Shown here: in pieces, positions 15,728 through 22,113 of the stretch
How the letters are laid out: each line of letters starts with the position of its first letter
How positions within the stretch are numbered: position 1 is the stretch's first letter
Source of the DNA: a virus
Length of the DNA: 24,357 bases
Virus record (IMG/VR): IMGVR_UViG_3300030329_000677
Span: 14,487-38,843 of that record
Reading direction: 5' to 3' (one strand)
The notes under the pieces: generated by a model
The model's database searches: none
What the model was told of the DNA's origin: nothing
Seen by the model: only the letters and a program-made list of their open reading frames with translations
Position numbers and translations under genes: made by a program

Positions 15728-16672
15728 TTAGTTAGTGTCGTTTATTTTTTGCAACCACTCAATACTTAACACGCCGTCTCCAGCAGTTAATGTATCGTCA
15801 GTAGCAGCAGTTATAATAACAACTTTATCTATTTCATAACCACTTGCATCATCATCAGATACGTTCAAACAATTTTTCATTTGAGCCGAAGTCTGATCCA
15901 TGCCAGTTGGTATATGATGAGAAGCAACACCTTTAACATCATTAGATGTATCACCTGCAAAGTAATCCAGATCATGACTGTTAGTCATAGATCCTGCAGC
16001 TTGCGCTACATTAGCACCAATTTGCATGTCAAAACCAGCTGTATCAAAAGCTGTATTAACAATGAATCTAATGTCTGTAATTCTAGACCATGCTGGAATT
16101 ACAATGTTGTTAGCAAGGTTTTTATCTGTTGTACTCGATGTTTGACCTAATGGATATTCATTGAACAAAGATCTACATGCCATAGAAATTAATCCAGTCT
16201 CTATTACACCGACCGATAAAGTTCCAGCTGTTCCAGATCCATCAACAGTGATGGAAGTTACAGTTTTGAAAGTTTTAGTTGAAGATACAGCGCCGGCATT
16301 ACCCATTGTTACATCTTCGGTCTGTGTATTTCCTAAAACATCTGTTCCAGTAATAGATGCAGTTCTTGCACTATCATTACCAGCAGAAGTTAAGGTTATT
16401 ACAGAAGCCATTTCAAAACCACCATCAGAAGTTATTCCAGGTACGTTTTGAGTAGCGTCTACTAATGTGACGTCAGTTGTACTTGCTCCATTAGAACCAG
16501 TAACAGCTAATCTGTCAGCGTCAGTTGTTACAACAAAATTTGCGTAGCTAATTGGAAACGCCATTTTGTTTTGGACCCAAGCAGCATCTCTTACATTTGT
16601 GCCGACTGTAGTCCCTGTGTTTACTTGTATCGGTCCTGTTGTAATAGGTCCCGAAAAGTTTGTTTTTGCCAT
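15728..16672 (-). CDS. Virion structural protein, beta-rich
   Basis: A 314-residue protein starting MAKTNFSGPITTGPIQVNTG. Residues about 105-175 (VITLTSAGNDSARTASITGT, DVLGNTQTEDVTMGNAG, FKTVTSITVDGSGTAGTLSV) form a domain shared with 15091-15678. The C-terminal half has IVIPAWSRITDIRFIVNTAF and ends DGVLSIEWLQKIN. I recognise this architecture from marine phage genes near the major capsid gene, annotated only as structural. The ribosome site GGAGGA is strong and is preceded by a 163-base gap, so this gene may start a separate transcript. Confidence 0.74.
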   Translation of the reverse strand: MAKTNFSGPITTGPIQVNTGTTVGTNVRDAAWVQNKMAFPISYANFVVTTDADRLAVTGSNGASTTDVTLVDATQNVPGITSDGGFEMASVITLTSAGNDSARTASITGTDVLGNTQTEDVTMGNAGAVSSTKTFKTVTSITVDGSGTAGTLSVGVIETGLISMACRSLFNEYPLGQTSSTTDKNLANNIVIPAWSRITDIRFIVNTAFDTAGFDMQIGANVAQAAGSMTNSHDLDYFAGDTSNDVKGVASHHIPTGMDQTSAQMKNCLNVSDDDASGYEIDKVVIITAATDDTLTAGDGVLSIEWLQKINDTN

Positions 16673-16692
16673 AATAATCCTCCAAGTTTAGA

Positions 16693-16733
16693 TCATACAG
16701 TCTCTTGGCCGTCGACTATACGCGTCTGTATGA
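16693..16733. repeat. 8-base inverted repeat in the leader of the structural operon
   Basis: TCATACAG (16693-16700) and CTGTATGA (16726-16733) are perfect inverted copies separated by 25 bases. They could form a hairpin in the leader RNA or a protein-binding dyad. Confidence 0.6.
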
Positions 16734-16744
16734 AATATTAATTA

Positions 16745-16768
16745 TTGTATAGTGTGATTTTTATACAA
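16745..16768. repeat. 7-base inverted repeat TTGTATA-N10-TATACAA
   Basis: TTGTATA at 16745-16751 and TATACAA at 16762-16768 are perfect inverted copies. The right arm overlaps the candidate -10 element TATAAA, an arrangement typical of operators, though AT-rich chance is possible. Confidence 0.5.
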
Positions 16769-16835
16769 CAGTTTTAAGTAGAGCGCAAGAGGCTATGCAG
16801 TGCGGACAGGAATTTTCCAACGATGTAGCTTTTTA

Positions 16836-17060
16836 TTAAGTAGCTACAGAAACTTGTGGAGCAGCGTCTTCCACCTTATTTAGCAAATGCTCTTTTTTAG
16901 CTTCTGCTATTTTTATATGGCTAATTACTTCTCTGACTTTTCTGTCAATCTTAACCATATTGAGAGTATATCTACCCTCTTTAAGATGCTCCTGCTCCCA
17001 TTCTAGATCCAGACCCTTCTTCTGTGTGTAAAGGTCTTGTAGATGTGATTGCATCTCCAT
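16836..17060 (-). CDS. Small charged helical protein
   Basis: A 74-residue, highly charged helical protein of unknown role (MEMQSHLQDLYTQKKGLDLE, then KIDRKVREVISHIKIAEAKK). It overlaps the end of the upstream gene by 80 bases in another frame, but its own AGGAGG lies six bases from the ATG, which supports real translation. Small helical proteins at this place near the capsid gene are common in phages and are sometimes minor head proteins; I cannot say more. Confidence 0.7.
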   Translation of the reverse strand: MEMQSHLQDLYTQKKGLDLEWEQEHLKEGRYTLNMVKIDRKVREVISHIKIAEAKKEHLLNKVEDAAPQVSVAT

Positions 17061-17256
17061 CTATAACCTCCTCATAGGTTATTCTTTGTACTCTTGGATC
17101 CATCATTTCTCCAAGATGTTCCCATTTTATATCACCTTTTCCCAATTTGTCAATGATTGCATTTTCAATATCTAATGGGCCGTCTATGCAGTTTATAACA
17201 AAATCTGCGTGATATTGATAAGCATTAATTTGTATTCTGAAGTTTTTAGGGTGCAT
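16981..17256 (-). CDS. Small protein after the major capsid gene
   Basis: A 91-residue soluble protein of unknown function starting MHPKNFRIQINAYQYHADFV. It has a mixed beta/alpha N-terminal half with a QINAYQYHADFVINC strand-like stretch, an IENAIIDKLGKGDIKWEHLG helix region, and a Gly/Ala-rich end. It is the first gene after the capsid gene, following an intergenic hairpin and an AAGGA ribosome site. Its last 80 bases double as the start of the next gene. Confidence 0.7.
   Translation of the reverse strand: MHPKNFRIQINAYQYHADFVINCIDGPLDIENAIIDKLGKGDIKWEHLGEMMDPRVQRITYEEVIDGDAITSTRPLHTEEGSGSRMGAGAS
17067..17072 (-). promoter_or_regulatory. Ribosome site deciding the overlapping start at 17060
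   Basis: The minus-strand sequence AGGAGG followed by TTATAG and ATG gives a perfect Shine-Dalgarno match with a six-base spacer, inside the coding region of the upstream gene. It supports translation of the gene at 16836-17060. Confidence 0.75.
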
Positions 17257-17276
17257 TTTTCCTTTCTATTTCTTAA

Positions 17277-17303
17277 TTGTGGCGAGACTATGTCCCGCCA
17301 CAA
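17277..17303 (-). other. Hairpin just after the major capsid gene
   Basis: The minus-strand RNA reads TTGTGGCGGGAC-ATA-GTCTCGCCACAA, a 12-pair stem with a three-base loop, starting about 12 bases after the capsid stop. One pair is G-U on the minus strand but would be an A-C mismatch on the plus strand, so the structure is best in the sense transcript. No clear T-run follows. Confidence 0.78.
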
Positions 17304-17314
17304 AAATTTAAGTA

Positions 17315-18217
17315 CTACGCTCCTGGTGAAGCAAAGATACCTCTAGGGTCAGATACGCCGAAAACGTATCTTTCTCTAGCTTTGTATCTAACATTACCAG
17401 TATCGAAATCACCTTCCATCTTAGTAGATAGAGGAGTTCTCTCGAAATGTTTCATACCATTTGGCACGTCTGTTGTAATGTAGAACGCATCAGTGTCTGT
17501 TAAAAAGTTATTAACAACATATCCTTGAGGAATCATCCCCATAGATTTGATTGCGTTGATATCATTATCAGCAGTTCCAACTCTACCAGCAGAAGCCATA
17601 AGTCTTTCCGCAGTAAATTGTAGCGCAGATGGGATGATCATCTTCATACCTTTAGCAGCGATTTTTAAACCTCTTTCGTCAGTCATCGCAGCGATGTCGA
17701 TTAGCGATTGTTCTAACGAAGTTTCGTTTAAGTCCGCAGCAGTTGCTAGAGTGTTTGAAAACGATCCAGCAATTGTAGTATGTGCAGTGTTAAATAGAGA
17801 TACACCGTCACCTGAAGTGAATGTGCCGAAACCATTGTTTAATGGTGCCGCTCCTTTAACTTGTTTTGTTTGAGCCATAGATCTTGCTAAAGCTTTAGTA
17901 TATCTAGAAGCCAGTCTGTCATACAAGTTATCTTCAATTGCTTCCTCAGTGATAGCAAAAGCGAGAGCAATTGTCTCGTTAGTGTATCTAGCTGTGAAAG
18001 TTTCTTGAGCGTTATCGTATGTAACACCTGAACCTTCTGGTTTTACTTGTGCTGAAGCGAAACCTGACAACATTACTTCCTCTTCGAAAGCTCTGTCAGA
18101 TGACTCTGTAGTATAAATCTCAGCTGTCTGATTTTCATACTGTTTGTATTCCAGGCCAAATAGTGCATTTAAACCTGGCTCTAGTTCTTTAACTAGTTGA
18201 TTACGTGATATAGCCAT
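17315..18217 (-). CDS. Major capsid protein (HK97-fold type)
   Basis: Predicted shell protein of 300 residues from the ATG at 18217 (MAISRNQLVKELEPGLNALF). A longer reading to 18292 would overlap the upstream gene and lacks a ribosome site, whereas AGGAGG lies nine bases from 18217. Features are an acidic N-arm region (EIYTTESSDRAFEEEVMLSG), the ITEEAIEDNLYDRLASRYTK helix and ALARSMAQTKQ, and the C-terminal motif RYVFGVSDPRGIFASPGA, which I recognise from marine phage major capsid proteins. Position after scaffold and decoration genes agrees. The HK97-fold assignment is inference from family resemblance. Confidence 0.85.
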   Translation of the reverse strand: MAISRNQLVKELEPGLNALFGLEYKQYENQTAEIYTTESSDRAFEEEVMLSGFASAQVKPEGSGVTYDNAQETFTARYTNETIALAFAITEEAIEDNLYDRLASRYTKALARSMAQTKQVKGAAPLNNGFGTFTSGDGVSLFNTAHTTIAGSFSNTLATAADLNETSLEQSLIDIAAMTDERGLKIAAKGMKMIIPSALQFTAERLMASAGRVGTADNDINAIKSMGMIPQGYVVNNFLTDTDAFYITTDVPNGMKHFERTPLSTKMEGDFDTGNVRYKARERYVFGVSDPRGIFASPGA

Positions 18218-18226
18218 GATTATAAA

Positions 18227-18232
18227 CCTCCT
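18227..18232 (-). promoter_or_regulatory. Strong ribosome site of the capsid gene
   Basis: AGGAGG on the minus strand, nine bases before the ATG at 18217, decides the start of the capsid gene over the 25-codon longer reading. Confidence 0.8.
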
Positions 18233-18233
18233 A

Positions 18234-18812
18234 TTATATCCCTGTGTCGTCCAAGAAGAATGATTCGTTGATAACAACTCTCCATACCACACCAGCGGCA
18301 GTTAAGTCTTGGTTATCAGGATCTCTTGAAACGCCTATTATTTTCAGCTGTTTGGAACTTCCAGCAGCAATATCGCTATCATCTAGCATCGCACCCGAAA
18401 CATAATTCGGACTTGAGCCAGCTGCATATACGATATCCGCTACACATCCAACATCTGTTTGAGCCGCTGCTCCACTATTGTCGCCTCTAATCTCATATTG
18501 CTGTAATGGGTTATCATTTACAAGCGCTACGATATCAGTTGCGGCATTACTACCTTGTAGGTAGTTTTGGAACGTTGGCTTTGATGTAGTAGCATCAGTG
18601 TAGAAAACACCGTTTAGTGAACCAATGATATCTGTAGTTGTTGCGATACCAACGATTACATAACCAGTTGCTGCTTGACAGACTGCATCTTGAAAATAGA
18701 TAGCGTCTGAAGAAGCTGCCACAGGATATTCACCTAAACCCATGCTTTCATAACCATTGCCGTACATTTTAATTGGTTTCAAACCGAAACCAGTTGTTGA
18801 CGCATTAGCCAT
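18234..18812 (-). CDS. Probable capsid decoration or head protein
   Basis: A 192-residue beta-rich protein that starts MANASTTGFGLKPIKMYGNG, a start I recognise from proteins coded immediately before the major capsid gene in many short-tailed phages. It is Gly/Ala/Thr-rich with strands such as YVIVGIATTTDIIG and QYEIRGDNSGAAAQTDVG, and ends VWRVVINESFFLDDTG. No signal peptide is present. A capsid-stabilising or decoration role is inferred from position and composition. A hairpin lies just upstream. Confidence 0.65.
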   Translation of the reverse strand: MANASTTGFGLKPIKMYGNGYESMGLGEYPVAASSDAIYFQDAVCQAATGYVIVGIATTTDIIGSLNGVFYTDATTSKPTFQNYLQGSNAATDIVALVNDNPLQQYEIRGDNSGAAAQTDVGCVADIVYAAGSSPNYVSGAMLDDSDIAAGSSKQLKIIGVSRDPDNQDLTAAGVVWRVVINESFFLDDTGI

Positions 18813-18827
18813 GTCGTTTCTCCTTAT

Positions 18828-18856
18828 GTGACCTGTCCTTGCGGACCTCCAGTCAC
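18828..18856 (-). other. Intergenic hairpin with GNRA loop
   Basis: In the 78-base gap before the decoration gene the minus-strand RNA reads GTGAC-TGGAG-GTCC-GCAA-GGAC-AG-GTCAC: an outer five-pair stem and an inner four-pair stem with a GCAA loop, joined by an uneven internal loop. It lies just upstream of the AAGGAGA ribosome site of 18812. It may protect or pause the transcript. Confidence 0.6.
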
Positions 18857-18890
18857 GGTTAATTTATTCGCTGGTTTGAAAATTTAAATT

Positions 18891-19385
18891 CTAACTTTTC
18901 TTGCCACCGAAGGTCGTACGAGAATTTCTATCAATGTCGATAGGCATTCCCTTATGCTGCTCCTTCATAAGATCGTTGTCGATTGCAGTCATTTGATCCT
19001 GAGCTTGTCGTTCGTAATACTCAGTCCGCTGCCTTGCGATCTCTTCCGGTACCCTAGTCAGCACTAGGCCTCCGTGCCCGATCACCCCTGCGTATTTGCC
19101 ATCCATGATTGCTGGGAAGTCTTCATCAGGATATTCATCGGCTCTTACTAACTCATACCCGGATCTTAAGCGTCCTTGTATGTTTTTCGTGTCGACGTAC
19201 CCCAAGATTTCTACCCTGACCCATCTGTGTCTGAATCCTTCTGGCGCGTTGGGCGTATCTAAGTACGATGGTGGAGTCCAAACTTTTGGTCTTGCTTTTG
19301 GCTTAACCGTTTTTGCTTGTGCTACAACTTTTGTTGTATCACTTTTTTTAGCTTGACTCGCACGAGTTGGTTTACTTGTATTCAT
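18891..19385 (-). CDS. Conserved phage head-region protein
   Basis: A 164-residue protein with a Lys/Ala-rich basic N-terminal tail (about 1-40) and a compact domain containing RHRWVRVEILGYVDTKNIQ, RSGYELVRADEYPDEDFPAI and GVIGHGGLVLTRVPEEIARQ. I recognise this block from genes located between scaffold and capsid genes in podoviruses and marine phages. It ends in a Lys-rich tail (TFGGKKS). Its role is unknown; a minor capsid or assembly factor is possible. Confidence 0.72.
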   Translation of the reverse strand: MNTSKPTRASQAKKSDTTKVVAQAKTVKPKARPKVWTPPSYLDTPNAPEGFRHRWVRVEILGYVDTKNIQGRLRSGYELVRADEYPDEDFPAIMDGKYAGVIGHGGLVLTRVPEEIARQRTEYYERQAQDQMTAIDNDLMKEQHKGMPIDIDRNSRTTFGGKKS

Positions 19386-19389
19386 ATGC

Positions 19390-20439
19390 CTATACCTCCT
19401 TCGTGTTTATAAGTTGTTTCGCATACTCTTCCAGTGGCACACCTAATTTTTTCGCTATTGCGACTTGAGATGGTGTGAGTCTCACTTGTTTGCGACCAGT
19501 CTTTGAACTACGCGTTGCAGATGCAACGTTTTGTGTAGGTTTACTAGTCTGTTTTTCTACAGTATTACCAAATTTGTGGGGGAATTCAAGTCTTATTCTT
19601 TTATCCACCTCTGCATAATATTCATCAGATTGTGGGTCCATTCCCTCTTCTTCAGTAAGTTTTCTGTGTAAATCAAACGCTGTATAAGTCATGGCGTTGT
19701 CTTTGCCAAACCACTCATTTTTCTCAGCCCAAGCTTCCGCTTTTGGATCTACAGGAGCTGATGGTTTAACAACTGGTTGTGCAGTTTTAACAGGTTTTTC
19801 TTTAGCTGCAGTCTCCTGCATTTGGTGTTGAGTTTTTAACTCAGCTAATTTACCTTGCTCATAACCTAATTGAGATATTTGAGTTAAAGCTTCTACTTCA
19901 GCTTTTGCATCTTCGTTTAATCTTGCAGTTTTTAATTTTTCTTGTGCGGCTGCAAGTGAAGATGAAATTCTGCCTTCCATTTCGGTAGCATAATTTTTAT
20001 CTAAAGATGTTGATTTAGCTTCAAATTGATCTCTTTCTATTTTAACTCTTTGCGCAAAAGCAATAGCCTCTTCTCTTTGCCTTTCTGCTTCACGCATTTT
20101 TTTAGTAAGTTTAGCTATTCTTTTCTTAACTCCTTCAGAATATTCTTCAACTTCCCTAATGTTATTTGGTTGTTTATCACTCCCTTTTTCAGAAGTTTTC
20201 TGTTCAACCTTTCCGCCTTCGTCCTTGTCATCTCGAACATCAGACTGCTCATCAGATTTCTTAGATGCGTCAGCGGACTCATTATCGTATGTAACATTTG
20301 CTTCATTTTTATTTTCCTCTTTCTCATATGTTTTTTCCTCCTCTTTTTGTGTGTCAGGAAGATCGACACTTGCACCCGGTCCGGATGTGTCTAAATCAAC
20401 CATTGGTTCTTTAGACATGTTTTCTTCTTTGTTTGGCAT
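19390..20439 (-). CDS. Capsid scaffolding protein
   Basis: A 349-residue acidic, helical protein fitting an internal scaffold. The first 90 residues are disordered and rich in Glu, Asp, Lys and Ser. Residues about 98-205 form a long coiled coil (SEGKKR-like KKRIAKLTKKMREAERQREE, then ISSSLAAAQEKLKTARLNED). The C-terminal third includes EAWAEKNEWFGKDNAM, LTEEEGMDPQSDEYYAEVDK and RLEFPHKFG, motifs I recognise from phage scaffold proteins, and a basic capsid-binding-like tail. AAGGAGA precedes the ATG at 20439. Position between GroES and capsid genes supports the call. Confidence 0.82.
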   Translation of the reverse strand: MPNKEENMSKEPMVDLDTSGPGASVDLPDTQKEEEKTYEKEENKNEANVTYDNESADASKKSDEQSDVRDDKDEGGKVEQKTSEKGSDKQPNNIREVEEYSEGVKKRIAKLTKKMREAERQREEAIAFAQRVKIERDQFEAKSTSLDKNYATEMEGRISSSLAAAQEKLKTARLNEDAKAEVEALTQISQLGYEQGKLAELKTQHQMQETAAKEKPVKTAQPVVKPSAPVDPKAEAWAEKNEWFGKDNAMTYTAFDLHRKLTEEEGMDPQSDEYYAEVDKRIRLEFPHKFGNTVEKQTSKPTQNVASATRSSKTGRKQVRLTPSQVAIAKKLGVPLEEYAKQLINTKEV

Positions 20440-20457
20440 AGTTTCTCCTTATCTATG

Positions 20458-20901
20458 TTAAAATTCGTGGTATATATCTTCAGGGTTTTCCACGGTCGCT
20501 AAAACTTCATCATCATTGAGAAGTCTTATCTCACCCCCATCTATTTTAATTCGTGATCCAGCGTATCTTGCAAAGATAATCCAATCACCTTTCTTACACC
20601 AGGGGCCTTCTGGGTATCTTTCTTTATCATAACAGTGTGGGCCCATATCTAAAACTAAACCACAAGTTGATGCTACTTGTGATCGTTCTACTGTCTCATC
20701 TGCTAATAATATTCCACCTTTAGTTTTTTCTTTTTGTTTAAAAGGTAAAACTAAAATTCGCCAACCTGTTGGAACAGGTAATTTTGCTGATTCTGATTTT
20801 AAATCTTGTTGTTTTTGTTTTGTAGTTTTTACACCAACTAATTCTTTATTTGGTAACTCAATCTTTGGATTTTGAGTTGATGTTGATAACGGTTCCTTCA
20901 T
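20458..20901 (-). CDS. Viral GroES-like co-chaperonin (Cpn10)
   Basis: Predicted phage-encoded co-chaperonin of 147 residues. The Cpn10 domain spans about 42-142: PTGWRILVLPFKQ, a mobile-loop equivalent with GGILLADETVERSQ (62-75), GLVLDMGPHCY, WCKKGDWIIFARYAG and EIRLLNDDEVLATVE. A 40-residue polar N-terminal extension is unusual compared with bacterial GroES of about 95 residues. It probably caps host GroEL to fold the capsid or other virion proteins, as T4 gp31 does. It overlaps the upstream gene by 44 bases and precedes the scaffold gene, linking it to head assembly. Confidence 0.9.
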   Translation of the reverse strand: MKEPLSTSTQNPKIELPNKELVGVKTTKQKQQDLKSESAKLPVPTGWRILVLPFKQKEKTKGGILLADETVERSQVASTCGLVLDMGPHCYDKERYPEGPWCKKGDWIIFARYAGSRIKIDGGEIRLLNDDEVLATVENPEDIYHEF

Positions 20902-21094
20902 TGTCTTTTTGCTCCTTTTTGTTTAGCAGGCTGGATATTTCCTGACTTAAATATTGATACGTTCGTATCTGACCTAACATATACTGGTATTTTTCCATAT
21001 TGTCAACACCACCAGATGCCATCGCAGAAACTACATCATCATGTCTCATTTTTATTATTTTCTTTATCCTATCTACAAAAGTTAGTTCGTCCAT
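20858..21094 (-). CDS. Small helical protein before GroES
   Basis: A 78-residue helical protein (FVDRIKKIIKMRHDDVVSAM, then YMLGQIRTYQYLSQEISSLL) with a Lys/Asn/Ser-rich tail. The function is unknown, but similar small proteins precede scaffold or GroES-like genes in marine podoviruses. Its ATG overlaps the preceding stop (TAATG), and its end overlaps the GroES gene by 44 bases. Confidence 0.72.
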   Translation of the reverse strand: MDELTFVDRIKKIIKMRHDDVVSAMASGGVDNMEKYQYMLGQIRTYQYLSQEISSLLNKKEQKDNEGTVININSKSKD

Positions 21095-21216
21095 TATTTC
21101 TTTTTCCTTTTCTTTGGTTTGCTTATTTTACTACCATATTTCTTAGTCCATTTTTTAGCTATGGCAGGTTCGTTTTTGTATAGATAACGTCTTTGTTTTT
21201 CAGATTTAAAGGGCAC
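21094..21216 (-). CDS. 40-residue basic protein with GTG start
   Basis: A short gene easily missed: GTG at 21216, reading MPFKSEKQRRYLYKNEPAIA then KKWTKKYGSK and a Lys-rich end. This MPFKSEKQRRYL pattern recurs as a tiny conserved protein in many phages. AGGGAG lies seven bases from the GTG, and the stop overlaps the next ATG (TAATG). Nearly half its residues are Lys or Arg, so nucleic-acid binding is possible, but no function is known. Confidence 0.75.
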   Translation of the reverse strand: MPFKSEKQRRYLYKNEPAIAKKWTKKYGSKISKPKKRKKK

Positions 21217-21421
21217 GTCCAGGCTCCCTAAAATCTTTAATTGCTTGTAGCTTTTCTTGAGCATCTGCAATTTTTTGAAACAATTTATCTATTTCATCTA
21301 TATGTTGTGGATGTTCTCCAATACCTACAGAATTTTCTAAATATATTTTAATTGTAGCATCAGCTTCAGCTATTTGTGCATCGTATCTAGCTTCTAACGC
21401 ATCTAAAATTGCTGCTTTCAT
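21206..21421 (-). CDS. Small helical acidic protein
   Basis: A 71-residue helical protein from the ATG at 21421 (MKAAILDALEARYDAQIAEA), which shares its A with the preceding stop (TAATG); a GTG at 21433 would add four residues. The rest is amphipathic helix (DEIDKLFQKIADAQEKLQAI). It is acidic, in contrast with its basic neighbours. Function unknown. Confidence 0.68.
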   Translation of the reverse strand: MKAAILDALEARYDAQIAEADATIKIYLENSVGIGEHPQHIDEIDKLFQKIADAQEKLQAIKDFREPGRAL

Positions 21422-21699
21422 TAACAATTCCACTTTCTCAAAGCTTTATTAATCCTTGAATTTGGATCCCTCGCAGTTTTAGCAGATGTTAATCTTTTTT
21501 TCATTCCACCCATTCTCGCACAAAAACTTTTTCTACGATTAGCGGCTTTAGATCCTTTCTTTAATTTAGATGGTTTAGTTGTAACAGCAGTCTTAAGTTT
21601 AGAACCAGGGTTTGCTCTTCTATAAGAAGCAACACCTTTCTTATTTAATCCACCTGATGGATTTTTTCCTGCCTTACGTTGCCATGCTGGACTAGCCAT
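21421..21699 (-). CDS. Small basic phage protein (DUF6321-like)
   Basis: A 92-residue, strongly basic protein. The motif set ASPAWQRKAGKNPSGGLNKK, RKSFCARMGGMKKRL and TARDPNSRINKALRKWNC is shared by a family of short phage proteins, which I associate with DUF6321. The family function is unknown. A TAATCATG junction joins it to the preceding gene, and its stop overlaps the next start. DNA or RNA binding is plausible from composition only. Confidence 0.8.
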   Translation of the reverse strand: MASPAWQRKAGKNPSGGLNKKGVASYRRANPGSKLKTAVTTKPSKLKKGSKAANRRKSFCARMGGMKKRLTSAKTARDPNSRINKALRKWNC

Positions 21700-21701
21700 G
21701 A

Positions 21702-22001
21702 TTATTTTTTAGCAGTTTTAGCCGATCTTTTTAATGCTTTAGAACTTACAGTTCCTTTACCTGGTCTGCTTGTACCTGCTTTCTTTCTTTTGTTCATGTA
21801 GTAGTAAAGTCCTTTTTTAACTCTTCTACCATCTTTAGTTGTGTGGTAAGCGCTACCACCTTTTTTAGCTTCGAAACGTGCTCCCATTCCTTTAGCCATT
21901 CCTTTAGCTCTCGCTATTTCATAACTAGATTTTTTTCCATCTTTGTCTAAATCTCTAGCTTTGATTACTTTTTTATTTCCCATTCCAAATCTTTTTGTCA
22001 T
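21702..22001 (-). CDS. Small Lys/Gly-rich basic protein
   Basis: A 99-residue protein with about a third Lys/Arg (for example RFEAKKGGSAYHTTKDGRRV, then KKGLYYYMNKRKKAG). There is no recognised domain. AAGGAGA precedes ATG 22001, and the stop of the 36-residue Cys-rich gene overlaps this start. It belongs to the run of small basic proteins between portal and GroES. Confidence 0.66.
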   Translation of the reverse strand: MTKRFGMGNKKVIKARDLDKDGKKSSYEIARAKGMAKGMGARFEAKKGGSAYHTTKDGRRVKKGLYYYMNKRKKAGTSRPGKGTVSSKALKRSAKTAKK

Positions 22002-22111
22002 TATTTATCTCCTTTCATGCATTTGCATTTTCGTTTAAAGAATCCGCCTTTTCTGTGTGAACATGTAGCACATTTCACTCCAAAAACTTTATCTCGGAAT
22101 TCGTTAAACAT
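22001..22111 (-). CDS. 36-residue Cys-rich mini-protein
   Basis: A tiny gene: MFNEFRDKVFGVKCATCSHR, then KGGFFKRKCKCMKGDK. The cysteines C14-x2-C17 and C29-x-C31 form a pattern compatible with a small zinc-binding knuckle. It begins two bases after the preceding stop (TAATCATG) and ends in a TAATG overlap with the next gene, so it fits the tightly coupled run. Zinc binding is inferred from spacing only. It could be a nucleic-acid-binding factor. Confidence 0.66.
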   Translation of the reverse strand: MFNEFRDKVFGVKCATCSHRKGGFFKRKCKCMKGDK

Positions 22112-22113
22112 GA

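Larger units (their letters stand above)
16673..16835 (-). promoter_or_regulatory. Regulatory gap with candidate promoter and inverted repeats
   Basis: The longest unexplained gap in the window, with no credible reading frame. The minus strand carries TTGCGC (16788-16783), a 17-base spacer, and TATAAA (16765-16760), a plausible sigma-70 promoter. Two inverted repeats follow: TTGTATA/TATACAA (16768-16745, overlapping the -10) and TCATACAG/CTGTATGA (16733-16693), the second within the untranslated leader. The leader ends in GGAGGA before the ATG at 16672. Confidence 0.42.

Noticed and set aside
18218-18292. Longer start for the major capsid gene (25 extra codons)
   Set aside because: It would overlap the upstream gene's end by 59 bases and lacks a ribosome site, while AGGAGG lies nine bases from the ATG at 18217 and the family starts MAISRNQL-like.
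20115-20375. Lys-rich minus-strand frame inside the scaffold gene
   Set aside because: It is a shifted reading of the Lys/Glu/Asp-rich scaffold N-terminus, with no ribosome site and no recognisable domain.
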